Part shown: positions 40,929-53,200 of the stretch, piece after piece
Position numbering within the stretch: position 1 is the first letter of the stretch
How the letters are laid out: each line of letters opens with the position of its first letter
From: Leishmania donovani
Taxonomy: Eukaryota; Euglenozoa; Kinetoplastea; Trypanosomatida; Trypanosomatidae
DNA: 64,000 nt
Direction of reading: 5' to 3'
Assembly (NCBI RefSeq): GCF_000227135.1
Contig: NC_018247.1
Span: 97,709 to 161,708, forward strand
Position numbers and translations under genes: made by a program
The notes under the pieces: generated by a model
Seen by the model: only the letters and a program-made list of their open reading frames with translations
Database searches by the model: none
What the model was told of the DNA's origin: nothing

Positions 40929-43900
40929 CGTGCGTGAGGGCGTGCGGGAGAAGAGGTTTGACCTTCACCTCCGCCTCTCCTTTCCCATGTGCACACGCCT
41001 ACCTGTGCTTCGACCCCCGTGCATGTGTGCTTACGCATGTATGTGCATGTGTGCGAGCATGTATTGCCCCTCCCCCTCTTCTACCGCACGTGTGCTTCAT
41101 GCTTCGATTTATGTGCACACGCACACATAAATATATGTATACGCTATATATGTGCATATGCCTAAATAGAATTTTTTAGTTTGTTGTTGTTGGAACTCCT
41201 TCGAAGCCGCTCATTCCTCTCCGTCTTCTCCTCTTCCGTCATCATCTCGGACTCGTCCTCTCCCCTGCCCCACCCCCTACCCTGCTCACCGACTCTCTAC
41301 TTCCGCTTTTCTCGTTTCGCAGAGACGAGGCATGTGTCCCGCACACTCGGCTCTGACGCAGGTCGGCAAACGCGTCGCGACGTGCGGGTTTGTCAGGGCA
41401 CTCGCAAAGGAGAGCGAAGAGAGAGGCGGGGAGAGCGAGAAGATACTTGGCCGATGTGCCTCTCATGTGTGTTCGTGTGTCTTGAGTTGTTTTTGTGGCC
41501 CTTTTCTTGAAGTCCCTCCCCTCCCTGCCTTCCTCCGACGATATAACTATCTCTCTTTGTGTTTATGTGTCTTCTGCCGTTGTTTCTGGCTCCGCGTGGG
41601 GCGCGCATCCTTTCGTTTCGTTTTTGTTGTTGTCCTCTTCACGCTCTGCTCGGCGCCTCTTCCCTTTTCCGTGTGCTCGTGTGAGCCTGTGTGTGCTTGT
41701 GGGCTATCTCTGTCGGGCTCCTCTCCACGGACAGACACACGCACACAGAACATATGCACACAGACACATAGACCGCACGCATGTCCACCATGACGGCCCC
41801 ATCAGCTTCCCTTTTCCCCTCCACGCGACAAGCACCGCGGTCTTGTGTGTGTGTGTGTGCATCTCGTCTCTTTTTCTTTGCGTATATATCTTTTTCGAGG
41901 GCAGGGCCGGAGGGCGTGAATGGCACGGACTGTATGTGCCGTTCCTACCTCACAGCGAACCTTCTCGTCCCGTCTTCTCCATCACGCGACTTCCTTGTTT
42001 CTCATTCGCCTTTTTTCCCCTCCCTCCGCGTCGGTGACTGTGACATCCGCATAGGCGTCTGTACGCACTGGCAGGTGAGGGGAAGCATGGCTCGGTGTCC
42101 GGGAGCCCTCCGCAGACGGCGAAAGTGTGGGAGCTGTGCGAGGTACAGCCAGGTGGTGGACCGAGACAGAGACGGCAACGCTTATATGTGCTCGGCTCTG
42201 CTGCGCCGCCTCGTTGTTTGCGCACATGGCGGTTTGCCTTCTTCGTTCCAGCGAAGACATTCTGCACGTCTTTGTTCTGTGACGTTCCCTCACGCGAAAG
42301 GCAATGTCGCTGTCGCTGCTGCTGTCGCTACCGCCTCACACTGACTCAGCTTCCTCCCCGCCCTCTTGTCCCATTCCACGAGCTGCTTTGGTCTTCCAGC
42401 GCGCCCTTCGCTGCAGGCGAAGCGAGACGCGGATTCCTGAAGAGGGAAGACTACCGACTTTCACAGTTGCTGCGCCCTTACGTGTGTGAGACTCCCTTTG
42501 GGACGCTGGTGAGGTGGCCGGCGGTGGGCGTGAGCATCGGCGGTGGCGGCCGTGCGCAGTGATAGTGTTTTTCGCCGCTTCAGCGAGGTCGGCCGTGCCA
42601 GAGTATTGACCGTCCGAGGAAGAAAGGCGAAGACGAGGGGCTGTCATGTTGCACCGAAAGCTGTTGCACAACACGTGCACATACACTCACACGCAAAGCC
42701 ACACTCCGAGTCCGTGAGACGTGTGTGTGTATGTGACTGCATCGAGCTTGCAGCTGTAGCTGCGCCGTTGCGCGTGCGTGTACGCTTATGCGCATGTATC
42801 TCTGTGAAGTGCCGCTTTCGGTGGGAGACATGGTTTTCTTCCCCTTTTCTTATACTCGTGTCGGCTGTCTGTCCTGTATATTTTTGCGAGTTTGAGTGCC
42901 CGTACACAATCCGCCGCCCTCCGTGTGTCTGTGCCTGTGCGCTTTCTGGGCGTAGAAGGCATGAATTCCTCCTTCGGACGACTTGGCCCTCTGTCGCTGC
43001 GCTGCGATGGCTCGTTCTTTGACTCCTTCCTCTCTATCTTTCCTTTTCTCTGGTGCGCATTTTATCATTTTCTTTCGCTGTTGGGTTTGCGCACGCCTCG
43101 GCGCTTCACGTTGTGTTGGCATTCACTTCCTGTATGTATGCGTGTAGGGACACGTGCACGTCATGATGGGTCGGTGCCCCTCATCATAGTCGCCACGCGC
43201 TGGTGAGGGGTTGGGTTGGGTGGGGATTGCACAGCGTTAGCCAAAAAAAAATACAGGGAGGTCTCGCGCTTCAGCTGTTTGCGTCACGCAGACGAACAGA
43301 GACACACACCCATCAATCGGTGATGCCGAGAAACACGTGCACGAGTCTCTCTGTGACCACTGCCCCCTACCTCTCTCTTTCTCTGTCTGTGTGCTGAAGA
43401 CGTTCCGTGCAGATGCCATCCACCTCCCTCCACCCATTAAACCCATCGACATGTAAACTTGTTCTTTCTTTCGATACTCCCCTGTCCTTCCTGTCCTCCC
43501 CATTCTCGGCGCTCTCGTTGTGATTTTGTTTCTTGGTTCTTCTCCTGCCCTCTTTTTTGCCTTCATCCCCACCACCCCTTGTCGCCTCTCCGCACGGTCT
43601 TTTCAGTCCCTCGACTCTTCCTGCCCCACCCTTCTGTACCAGCCCCTCCCCCACTCCCAGGTGCCACACCTACATGTGCCCAAAGGCCTCACGCGTGCGT
43701 CTGTGTGTGTGTCTCTCTATGTGTTCGCCCATGTCCCTGCCGTTGTGATGCAGCGCACGGCGCCCCGCACCACGCTAGGGAACAGCGAGGCGCAGAAAGC
43801 CCCGAAAAGAAAAAAAGGAATGCGCTGAGAAAGTAAGCAAAACAGAGGGCCCCCCCCCCCACACACACACGCACGGAGACATGCGGGCACCCAGGCACAT

Positions 43901-44352
43901 TTCTCACTGGAATGCAGACGGACAGGCGCGTGCCGCCACTGCCGATACAGTGTTCACCATCATCTGCGAAACCTCATCTGCGTGCTTGCTTTCTGTCTGG
44001 GCGTTGGTAATGGTTGGTGCTGGTGCGTGTTGTGTGAATCGGCTTCGCCTCAGTCTCTCTCGCATACTCGTCTGCTCATTGTGTTCTGTTGCACCTCTCT
44101 CGCATCTCTGCTCACGCGCACATCACCGCTGCGTGCGGTCATGCACGCGTGCAGCTCTCCTCTTTTCTGTGTAGCGTAGTATCAGCCTCCTTGCGCCAGC
44201 GGAGCCCTTGCGGGCTAGAAGGTGTCTGCGCTCCCCATCGTAAAGGCGCTTCCTAATTTCGCCGGGCCCACGCGTCACCCCCGCCCACCCCATTTCAGGG
44301 TGTCACAGGCTACCAACACGCACAAGCGAACAGACGTTTTCACGCTCTGAGA
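40929..44352 (+). other. Long gene-free spacer
   Basis: About 3.4 kb. AT-rich TATATG stretches lie near 41125-41160. GT-, CA- and CT-rich runs fill most of the rest, with a poly-C run at 43850-43860. No long open frame has normal composition. It could hold non-coding RNA or UTR signals, but I see none I can support. Confidence 0.35.
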
Positions 44353-47300
44353 ATGGAGGCGCAGCTTTTCCAACTTCACCGCTCGGAGTGGTATGAGCGG
44401 GTCCAGGTCTTTCTCGTCTTGGCAACGGAGCGCGTGACGTCGCTTCGGTCCGGCATCTTCTGGACCCTCTCTTACGTGCTGCTGCTGGCCCTCATGTATC
44501 TCTTTCACTCGCCGTTCCGCTCGCAGCTGGAGACCCGCACGGACTGGTACGCGCAGGTCACGAAGGGGCTGCAGATATGGCTCGCGGTGGTCCTCCTGTG
44601 TTTCCACGTCGGGCCTCATTTGGTGGAGTCTCGCTCTGCCGCTGCCGCCTCGACGGCCGCGAAGTCGGTGTCCTCGGACGCAACGCAGCACATCCTCGCC
44701 GAGGACGCGGTGACCACCATCTTCTTTCCGACCTTCTGCTTCACTAGCTCCTTCTGCCTGCTCCTGCACAAGATCAAGCGCCGCTACAAGCTCGCCTTTA
44801 CCTACGGGCCCAGCTTCACGGTTGTGATGATCAACTCGGTGCTCTTGTCGAGCTTCGCGATGATGCACTACGCGGCATGCAGTGAGGTCTTTTCGACAGT
44901 GGAGATCGCCGTCGGGGCGCCGGAGAAGACGTGGCCGATTCCTTTCATTGGAAGCCTGACACCGCCGTCGACGTGGCTTCGGGCATCTCAGGTCGTCTGC
45001 CCGCAGCCAGTCGCCAAGAAGCCCTTTGCATGCCTTGCCTTTTTATGCTCTCTCTGCGTAGCCTTTGTGTGGATCGATTATCTTTACAAGAAGCATCTCG
45101 CCGGCGGAGACCCGTCGCGCGGCATCCTGTGGGCCGACATGTACCCGGAGAAAGCGCGGAGCAACAACTCTCCGCAGGCTGCCTCGTTGCGTGCCTCCCT
45201 AATCTTTCGCTGCTGGGGCCTGCGACGCACCCGCACCCCCGACAATCACGTAGCGAAGAGCCTTGGGCTCCCCGAGGGCGATCCAAGACTCCGGGAGGCG
45301 GCCCCGCAGACCATTTCGCTGCCCAGTCACGCAAAACACCCCAAGCGGCGGGGCGACGGCGACGTGGACCCGACCGGGTGGCAGGACGAGCACGACCGAC
45401 TCGGCGTGTCAGCCGAAAAGTACGTCTCCCACCCCGCGAACCGGCCGGGCATGGTGCCGTGGTTCTCCACCTTCATCATTAGGACGACATGGCAGGCGCT
45501 GGCGCGCATGTCGCTCGAGTTCCTCACCTTCGACGTCCGTGTGCTGCAGCACTACGCGAAACCGAAGATTTTCGAGTTCCACTTCGGGTCGTCCCTGAAC
45601 CAGTTGCCGCACTTTCGCATCGATGGCGACGACGACAGCACGTACACCGACAACGAGCCCGCTGCGGCTGGTGCTGCCAACCTCTCTGTCACCTCTCCTT
45701 CGACACCACTGCGTTGTCAGGCAACGGAAGCACTCGTGCCGTCGCCGCCCAAGACATCCCCGGGAAGGAAGGAGGCCGAGAAAGGCGACAGGGATATCTG
45801 GTTCGACTGGATCGCCGACGTCGGGGATGGCTTCAACCCAACTTATGCCATGGCCCGCCTCCTGGCCCGGCCATCCCTCAAAATACGGTGGCATCGCCCG
45901 CCGAGCAAGAGAGTCGGTCTTTCCTTCCTGCCGACCTTTGATGACTCGACGCCGACGAACACGCCGACTGTCGACAGGGAACCCTTCGTGCTGCCGCGTG
46001 GGTCTTTTGTGCTGGTTGGCGGCGACCTCGCCTATCCCAGCCCTAACGACGAGACGTACACGACGCGCCTGTTTGAGCCGTACCACGACGCAATGAGCAG
46101 CAACGTGCGGCTGCAGAGCGTGTTCCACGCGGAGCAGCGGCGCGTGGTTGTCGCGGACGCGAGCGACGCGGACGTTGCCCACATACACCTGTTGGACGCT
46201 GAGACGGTGTCTAGGATGGCGACGGGGCGTGCTGCGCTGCGGACGGGGCGCGCGACGGCGGAGGAGGCGCTGCGGAGCGTGCCGCTGCTGTTCGCGATCC
46301 CCGGCAACCACGACTGGTTCGACNNNNNNNNNNNNNNNNNNNNNNNNNNNNNNNNNNNNNNNNNNNNNNNNNNNNNNNNNNNNNNNNNNNNNNNNNNNNN
46401 NNNNNNNNNNNNNNNNNNNNNNNNNNNNNNNGTTCGTGCTGTGCGGCGACACGGGCAACATGCAGGAGATCGACGTAGCGCAGCGCAACTACTTCCTAGA
46501 CGTAATCGAGAAGTGCATGGACGCGGAGAGCTGCGTGATCCTGGCGGCGCACGAGCCGGGCTGGCTTTACGATTCGATGCTGCGGAAGTCGGAGCTGACT
46601 CAGCCGGAATTGGCGAAGGTGTCCGAGGCCCTCGGCACGCGCCTGCGTCTGCGACTGGCGGGCGACATTCACCACTACTCCCGCCATACGCCGCGCGACG
46701 CCAGCTCGGAGGCTGCGACGCTGGTAGTGAGCGGCGGTGGTGGCGCCTTCCTGCACGGTCCACGGAACACACCGGTCGTGTCGCAACTAACGGCGTACCG
46801 CCGCGCCTGCGCCTTTCCAGCCCGCAATACGCTTCCCACGCTGCTGAGTCGCCTGTTGGGGTTTCGAGTGATCAACTGGAAGTTTGACCTCATCATTGGC
46901 GTCTTCAGTTTTCTTGTCGTGGTGTCGTTGCTGCCGCAGTCCATCAAAGATGTGCGGCACGACTCGGAGAGCAGCCCACTCATGACGCTGCCAAATGCGG
47001 CGGCGGCGTGGTGGGAACGGGTGTGCGTGTACGTTGTGACGCTCTTCACCAAGGGCATTGCGTCGGTTTTGGTCACACTTGTCTTCTTCGCAGCCTTCGC
47101 GGCAGCGGGCTCTGAGAAGAACGCGCCGGTCTGGATGCGGCTGCTGCATTCGTCCTTCTGGACCTTCCTCACGGTGTTCGTCTGCTGCGGCATGCTCGCC
47201 TACCTGATATGCACACTGCAGTATATGGTGGACAACGACATGCTGGTATCCGCCGATGGTCACTGGGGCAGCGCTGTCGAGGACCAGGTGCGCGCTTCAG

Positions 47301-47998
47301 TCGACAGTTTGCTTAATCACACACAGCGGGTACTGGGCGAGGCTCACGCCAGCGTCACCGCGCACGAGCTGCAACGCCTGCAGACGTCTCTTTACGGCGG
47401 TTCGCTGGTGAACTGGTGCGGCGTCGTCCTGCGCTGTCTCGATCCGTTTGAGATGCTCGCATACCTGTCGGAGAAGGTTAGCTCGCCGGAGATGGGCACC
47501 TTTACCGAGGATGCCAGCCGTCTCGACGAGGTGCTCTACTACCTGTACTTCGTCTTCTTCTACTGGATCCTTGTGACGCCGCTCGTGTCGTTCGTCATTG
47601 GCAGCTATCTCATGTGCTGCGTGACGCTCTTCGACAGCCTCTTCGACGCCACCTACTCGGCCTTCCAGATTGAAGAGTACAAGCACTTTGTGCGCTTCCG
47701 CCTCGACGCCGCGACGCGCGAGCTGCACGCGTACGTGATCATCATGTCCCACGTGCCCAAGTTGTGGAGCTGGGACGCTGCGTATCAGAAGGAGCTGAAG
47801 AGTGAGAAGGTGCGAACGGCCCCGCCGCACCTGCGCGCCTACCCGAGCCGCTGGCACGGTAAAAGCTTCCGCACGTCTGTCAGGCGCGACGACGGGAAGC
47901 ACGCGGGGTACGATGAGGGCATGGAGGAGGGGGTGGAGATTCTCGAGCACTTTGTGTGTGCCCCGCACCGGCCGCCTACGTCAACGTCGACCGCTTAG
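44353..47998 (+). CDS. Multi-pass membrane calcineurin-like phosphoesterase 1
   Basis: The gene is interrupted by a 108-N gap (46324-46431) that breaks the frame as written. The paralogue shows 104 bases at this place; with 104 the frame is continuous and the product is 1,213 residues. About five N-terminal helices (the first GIFWTLSYVLLLALMYLF) precede the phosphoesterase core with VGGDLAYPS, PGNHDWFD, AAHEPGW and GDIHHYSRH, the metal-binding motifs of calcineurin-like enzymes. Four or five more helices follow (for example YFVFFYWILVTPLVSFVIG). The fold suggests a two-metal hydrolase attached to a membrane; the substrate is unknown. A paralogue lies downstream at 50215. Large stretches of the core are identical in DNA between them. 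Confidence 0.82.
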
Positions 47999-50214
47999 AG
48001 AAAGTCCGTCGGTTCGTCTTCCTTTGTCTTCCGAGAGAGTTGGAGAACACGTGCGGGTACCGTCGTGCTCCTTCTCTCTCTTTTACGTGACGCTTTTCGT
48101 TTTTCTCTTGATGTTCACGTCGAGGGACGCTCCTGATGCGACTATGCACGCACTTGAAGGGTTTTGCAGCGGCGTCGTCGCGCATGCTCGAACGTTCGCA
48201 CGATCGCTCCGTCCACGCTGTTTTTCTTGTCTTCTTGGATCTGCCCATCTCCGCGGGTCTCCGTGTGCCTCTTTGTTCCTCCCACCTGCTCCTTCTTTTC
48301 TGACGGACACACGCACGCAGAGATGTGTGCATGTGACACACGCGCGTGTGCGTCTTTTTGCTGCCTACCTGCCTGCGCTTCTACGAGGCGGCAGTTCGCG
48401 ACATGGAAAGGGTTAGGAGAGCATCGGTGTGTGCATGCGTATGCGCGTGTGTGTATTGTATGCGAGCATGTATTTGGTTCTCTGACCCGAATGGGCCCAC
48501 ATGCCCTTTGCACGTGGACTCTCTCTCTCTGTCTGAAGACATCGGGTGGAGGAGAAGAGGCGAGGAACGTGGACAAGAGCGCGCGCACGCACAAGCACAG
48601 TGATGCAGTGCCGCATAGATGCTCAGGCGCATCGCCACGCACACGCCGTTCTGCCAGCTGTCGAAGTTCTACAGCCAAGCATGCACACACACACACACAG
48701 TCCGAAAGCAAAAGAAGAAGAGCAACCGCCCGGTGTGTGCTTTCGTCTCGGTAGCGACGGATCTGTGCGGCTCACCCCCACGCGCGGCACTCGGTGATGG
48801 CATTCGGCACTGCAGCTCATCGCCACCCTCTCCTTGCCCCTGGTTCGACAAGCGTGGCGTTCCTTTTTGAATTTTCAAGAATGGACTCACCCCCTTCTCT
48901 CGCGTTTTGCGCTCCTGCTTGTTCATTGCACGGAACGTTTGATTTCACGGCTCTCCGTCGTGAGTCACGCAGGAACCCCCTGCCTCCCCCCACACACCGT
49001 GGATGCCGATGTGATGGCGCTTCACTTTGCCCCTCTTCCCTTCCCACGCCCATCGCCCAACCTCGTCTTGGTGCGACTACACGCATGGACGCACACGCGT
49101 GCTGACCCCCTTTTGCGCGCGGTTGTGCGGGCGTCGCCTTGCTCACCGCCAACGGCCTCTCTTCAGCAGCGCCGTTGGCCTGCATCGAAGCACCGCGTAC
49201 CATTCGGTTATCGGTATTCCTGTGCGGCATACACACACATCCGACTGCCTCGCCTACACACACCACTCGCTCACTGTCCGCCACTCCTCTCTTCGGCCTC
49301 TACCGCCTTCGCTCTTCTTTGTCCCGCCTCTCGCCCACTCTCGTTCCCTCACTGATAGGCCTTGTTCGGCATCGCAGACGCGCCGACGTAACCCTCCCCC
49401 CCCCCTCCTTCTCCCTCTTCCCCGCCCACGCTGCGCGCTGCAGTACACACAAGCAGAGCAACGGTCAAGCTTTTTCGTTTGTGCCGCAGCACTGCCTGCG
49501 CGAGCACACCACCCATCCCTCCCATCTCTCCCCGATATACGGTCGATCAAACGTAGTATTACCCGTCGCACATTCTTGCCTGCCCTTCTGTGAGCATCAC
49601 CCACTTTCACCGTTTTGTATATCGCTGTGTTTCTTTCCGTGTGTGTATGCGCGTGCGTGCGTGTGTGTGTGTGTGCACGTGCTGGGGTTGCGCGCATCTG
49701 TATCTCGATCTGCGAGAGGGAGCGTCTTCGTCTGTGCAGGTCACCGGACTCCAGCCCTCTGACATTGATCCTCATCTCTGTTCAATCTTCCTTGCGGGGT
49801 CCTGCTCCGCGCTGGCAGCCCTGCCTTCGTGACCCTCCCTTTTGTTGCTTAACGTCGTATTGAGCGCCTCCTTGCCAGCCGATACCCTGCCGCCTTCCCC
49901 CCCCCCTCATCGTTTTCACGACGTCATACACGCGGATTTTTGAGGGCACACCTGCACCCCACCCCTGAAAAAAGAAGTAAGAGTAGACTTTCGTCTTCGT
50001 CGTGCGCTCTTTCTGATATTGCCGTACCGGCCCACCCTTTCCTTCGCCTCACTACTCAAGCACACGCACAGGCGTACGTAGACACGAGTGTGTGTGTGTG
50101 TGTGCATCTCTGCCATCGATCCCCTTTCCCCCCCTCCTCCATCGGGCTTCTCAGCCACGATCCTCTGTTTCGATTCGTTCTTGTGCTTCGCCGCCCGCCC
50201 CTCGCCTCTGCACC
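47999..50214 (+). other. Spacer between the two phosphoesterase genes
   Basis: About 2.2 kb of CT-, CA- and GT-rich sequence. No gene of normal composition is seen. Pyrimidine-rich runs near 50108-50170 precede the next ATG. Confidence 0.35.
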
Positions 50215-53200
50215 ATGTCGGAGTGGTGGCACTGGAGCGTCAGAGGCGCCAACCCTTTCGTAGACTTCTCCACGGTCTGGATCGAGCCCCTCATCCAGAA
50301 TGCTGTCGATTTCAGCCACCGCATCGAGCCGGATGTGCTCTGCACACTCGCCTACCTCGCCTGCATGGGGTCCGCGTACCTGTTCCACTCGCCCTTTCGC
50401 GCCCACTCAACCGCGGCCATGGACACGTACGGCCGCGTGACGAAGGTGTTTCAAACCTGGAGCGCCATCATCTTTTTCTGCTTCCACCTTGGCCCGCAGT
50501 TTTTCAAGGAGAAGCAACAGGAAATGAGCAACGCGCACGCACAGGACACGGGGCCGATCCTCTTCTTTCCGCTCTTCATTATCTTTACCATCTGGTTCAG
50601 CTTCATACACAAAATGAAGCGGCGTTGGGGCCTCGGCCTCACTTATGGCAGCCGGTTCTCCGTCATCGCCCTCAACTCCCTTGTCCTCGCGGCCCTCGGC
50701 ACGGTGCACTACGCGTACTGCTACACCCTTCACGAAAACGCGTCCCACCACGTCTGGCGGTCCATCTTGTACTACCTGATGCCCAGTTCCGTCGCCACAC
50801 AGCCATTTTGGTGCGTCTCAAAGCTGCTGTGCTTGTCGGCGTGCTTCATCGTGGCGGACTACCACTACAAGAAGTGGATGGGGTTCGACCCCGCCCGCGG
50901 CATCCTGTGGGCGGAGCTGTACGAGTTGAACAAGAGGCTGTACAAGGAGGCGCTCATGACGGAGAATGACGGCAAGGAGGATCGGCGAGACTGGAGAGAG
51001 CTGGTGGCGCCGCCGCGGGTGTACGCGCCTGCCGCGCTAAGTAGCCGCTCCACCGCCGTCCAGGCAGCCGCGGCTGTGGCGGCTGGGGTGCCAGCCGCGC
51101 ACACGCCACACACACCGCGAACTCTGTATCACGAATGCCCACCGGACGTGAACCTGGACTTGCTGGAGTCGTCGTACGCCGCAGATGACGCGGACCTGTG
51201 CCGCATCTGCGGCGGCGGCGGCGACGGTGGCGTATCGATGACGAGTGCGAGTCCGACCTTGTCGACCTCCGCGGCTGAAGGTTCTTCGTTGCCGCACGCC
51301 CCCTTCGCTGGAGCGATCGGTAGAGTGGTGAGCACGAAGGGCCACAGCCGCCCCACCCTACCTGCTCTCATGTCTTTTCGAGCACCGCAGCTCATGGTGA
51401 AGGAGGCGCAGAAGGCGCAGCACCCGGTGAACCGGCCAGGCATGGTGCCGTGGTGGTCGACGTTTGTGCTCTTCACAGCGTGGCAGACCGTGGCAGGCGC
51501 AACGCTGCGTTTCCTTGCCTTTGACGTGCGCACGATTCAGGGCTACACGACCCCCAAAATCTTTCACCTACACTTCTCTGCTTCGCTGCGGGACACCGTG
51601 CGCAGTGCCGCGGAGGCGTTCGGCCGCTCCACGACCACGCACCCGCGTGCCAGCTGCGACACCAGTGCCAGCTCCCATAGTTTCGGCAGCCTCGATGCGA
51701 CGGAGGGGCATGCAGCGGCTTCACGCCGTGGCGAGGATAAGGGTGTGCGCAGGGCGAACGGCAGCGTCGGAGAAAGCTGTGCCCCTGCAGCTGCAGCGAC
51801 GTCGCCCCACACTGTGCCTGATGTGTGGTTCGATTGGATCGCTGACGTTGGGGATGGCTTCAACCCAACTTACGCCATGGCCCGCCTCCTCGCGCAGCCG
51901 ATATTGCGGTTGCCCTTGAAGGCCGCCAGGCAGGCAAAGCGGTGGCGGCGATTTGCGCGTGGCCAGCACAAAGTCACGAGCACCTGCAGCTGCGACCTCC
52001 CCTCAGTCATGGCCGCTGGCAGCGTATCGGTGCCGTCTACGCCCACGGCACGCACGCGAGCTGAGGCGGCGAAGGCGGCGGCTGCGCTGAAGCTGCGACG
52101 TGCCGCGTCTTTTTCGAGCATCAGCTACTCGGACAGGGATGACGCAGACACAACGACCACCGCGACACGCACATCGCCACCGTCGCGCTCTGCAAGGACG
52201 AGTGCCGCCGCCGCTGAAGGGTCGTCATTGAGCCCCGGGGAAGGCGCCGAGGAGGATCCCCGGATGGACGGAGTGGCCACCACAGACGCCGTCGTTTTCA
52301 ACATCTCGGCTCACTCGCAGGGCACACAACGCCGTCGAACCGCTTCGCACGACGGTCAGAGTGCCAAGCACACTCCATTTCGATCACTGCTGAAGGTGGG
52401 GAAGGACGGCTTTGTGACGCTGCCGCGTGGGTCTTTTGTGCTGGTTGGCGGCGACCTCGCCTATCCCAGCCCTAACGACGAGACGTACACGACGCGCCTG
52501 TTTGAGCCGTACCANNNNNNNNNNNNNNNNNNNNNNNNNNNNNNNNNNNNNNNNNNNNNNNNNNNNNNNNNNNNNNNNNNNNNNNNNNNNNNNNNNNNNN
52601 NNNNNNNNNNNNNGCTGCCGCGTGGGTCTTTTGTGCTGGTTGGCGGCGACCTCGCCTATCCCAGCCCTAACGACGAGACGTACACGACGCGCCTGTTTGA
52701 GCCGTACCACGACGCAATGAGCAGCAACGTGCGGCTGCAGAGCGTGTTCCACGCGGAGCAGCGGCGCGTGGTTGTCGCGGACGCGAGCGACGCGGACGTT
52801 GCCCACATACACCTGTTGGACGCTGAGACGGTGTCTAGGATGGCGACGGGGCGTGCTGCGCTGCGGACGGGGCGCGCGACGGCGGAGGAGGCGCTGCGGA
52901 GCGTGCCGCTGCTGTTCGCGATCCCCGGCAACCACGACTGGTTCGACGGGCTGACGTGCAAGGACGAGTGCCGCCGCCGCTGAAGGGTCGTCATTGAGCC
53001 CCGGGGAAGGCGCCGAGGAGGATCCCCGGATGGACGGAGTGGCCACCACAGACGCCGTCGTTTTCAACATCTCGGCTCACTCGCAGGGCACACAACGCCG
53101 TCGAACCGCTTCGCACGACGGTCAGAGTGCCAAGCACACTCCATTTCGATCACTGCTGAAGGTGGGGAAGGACGGCTTTGTGACGCTGCCGCGTGGGTCT

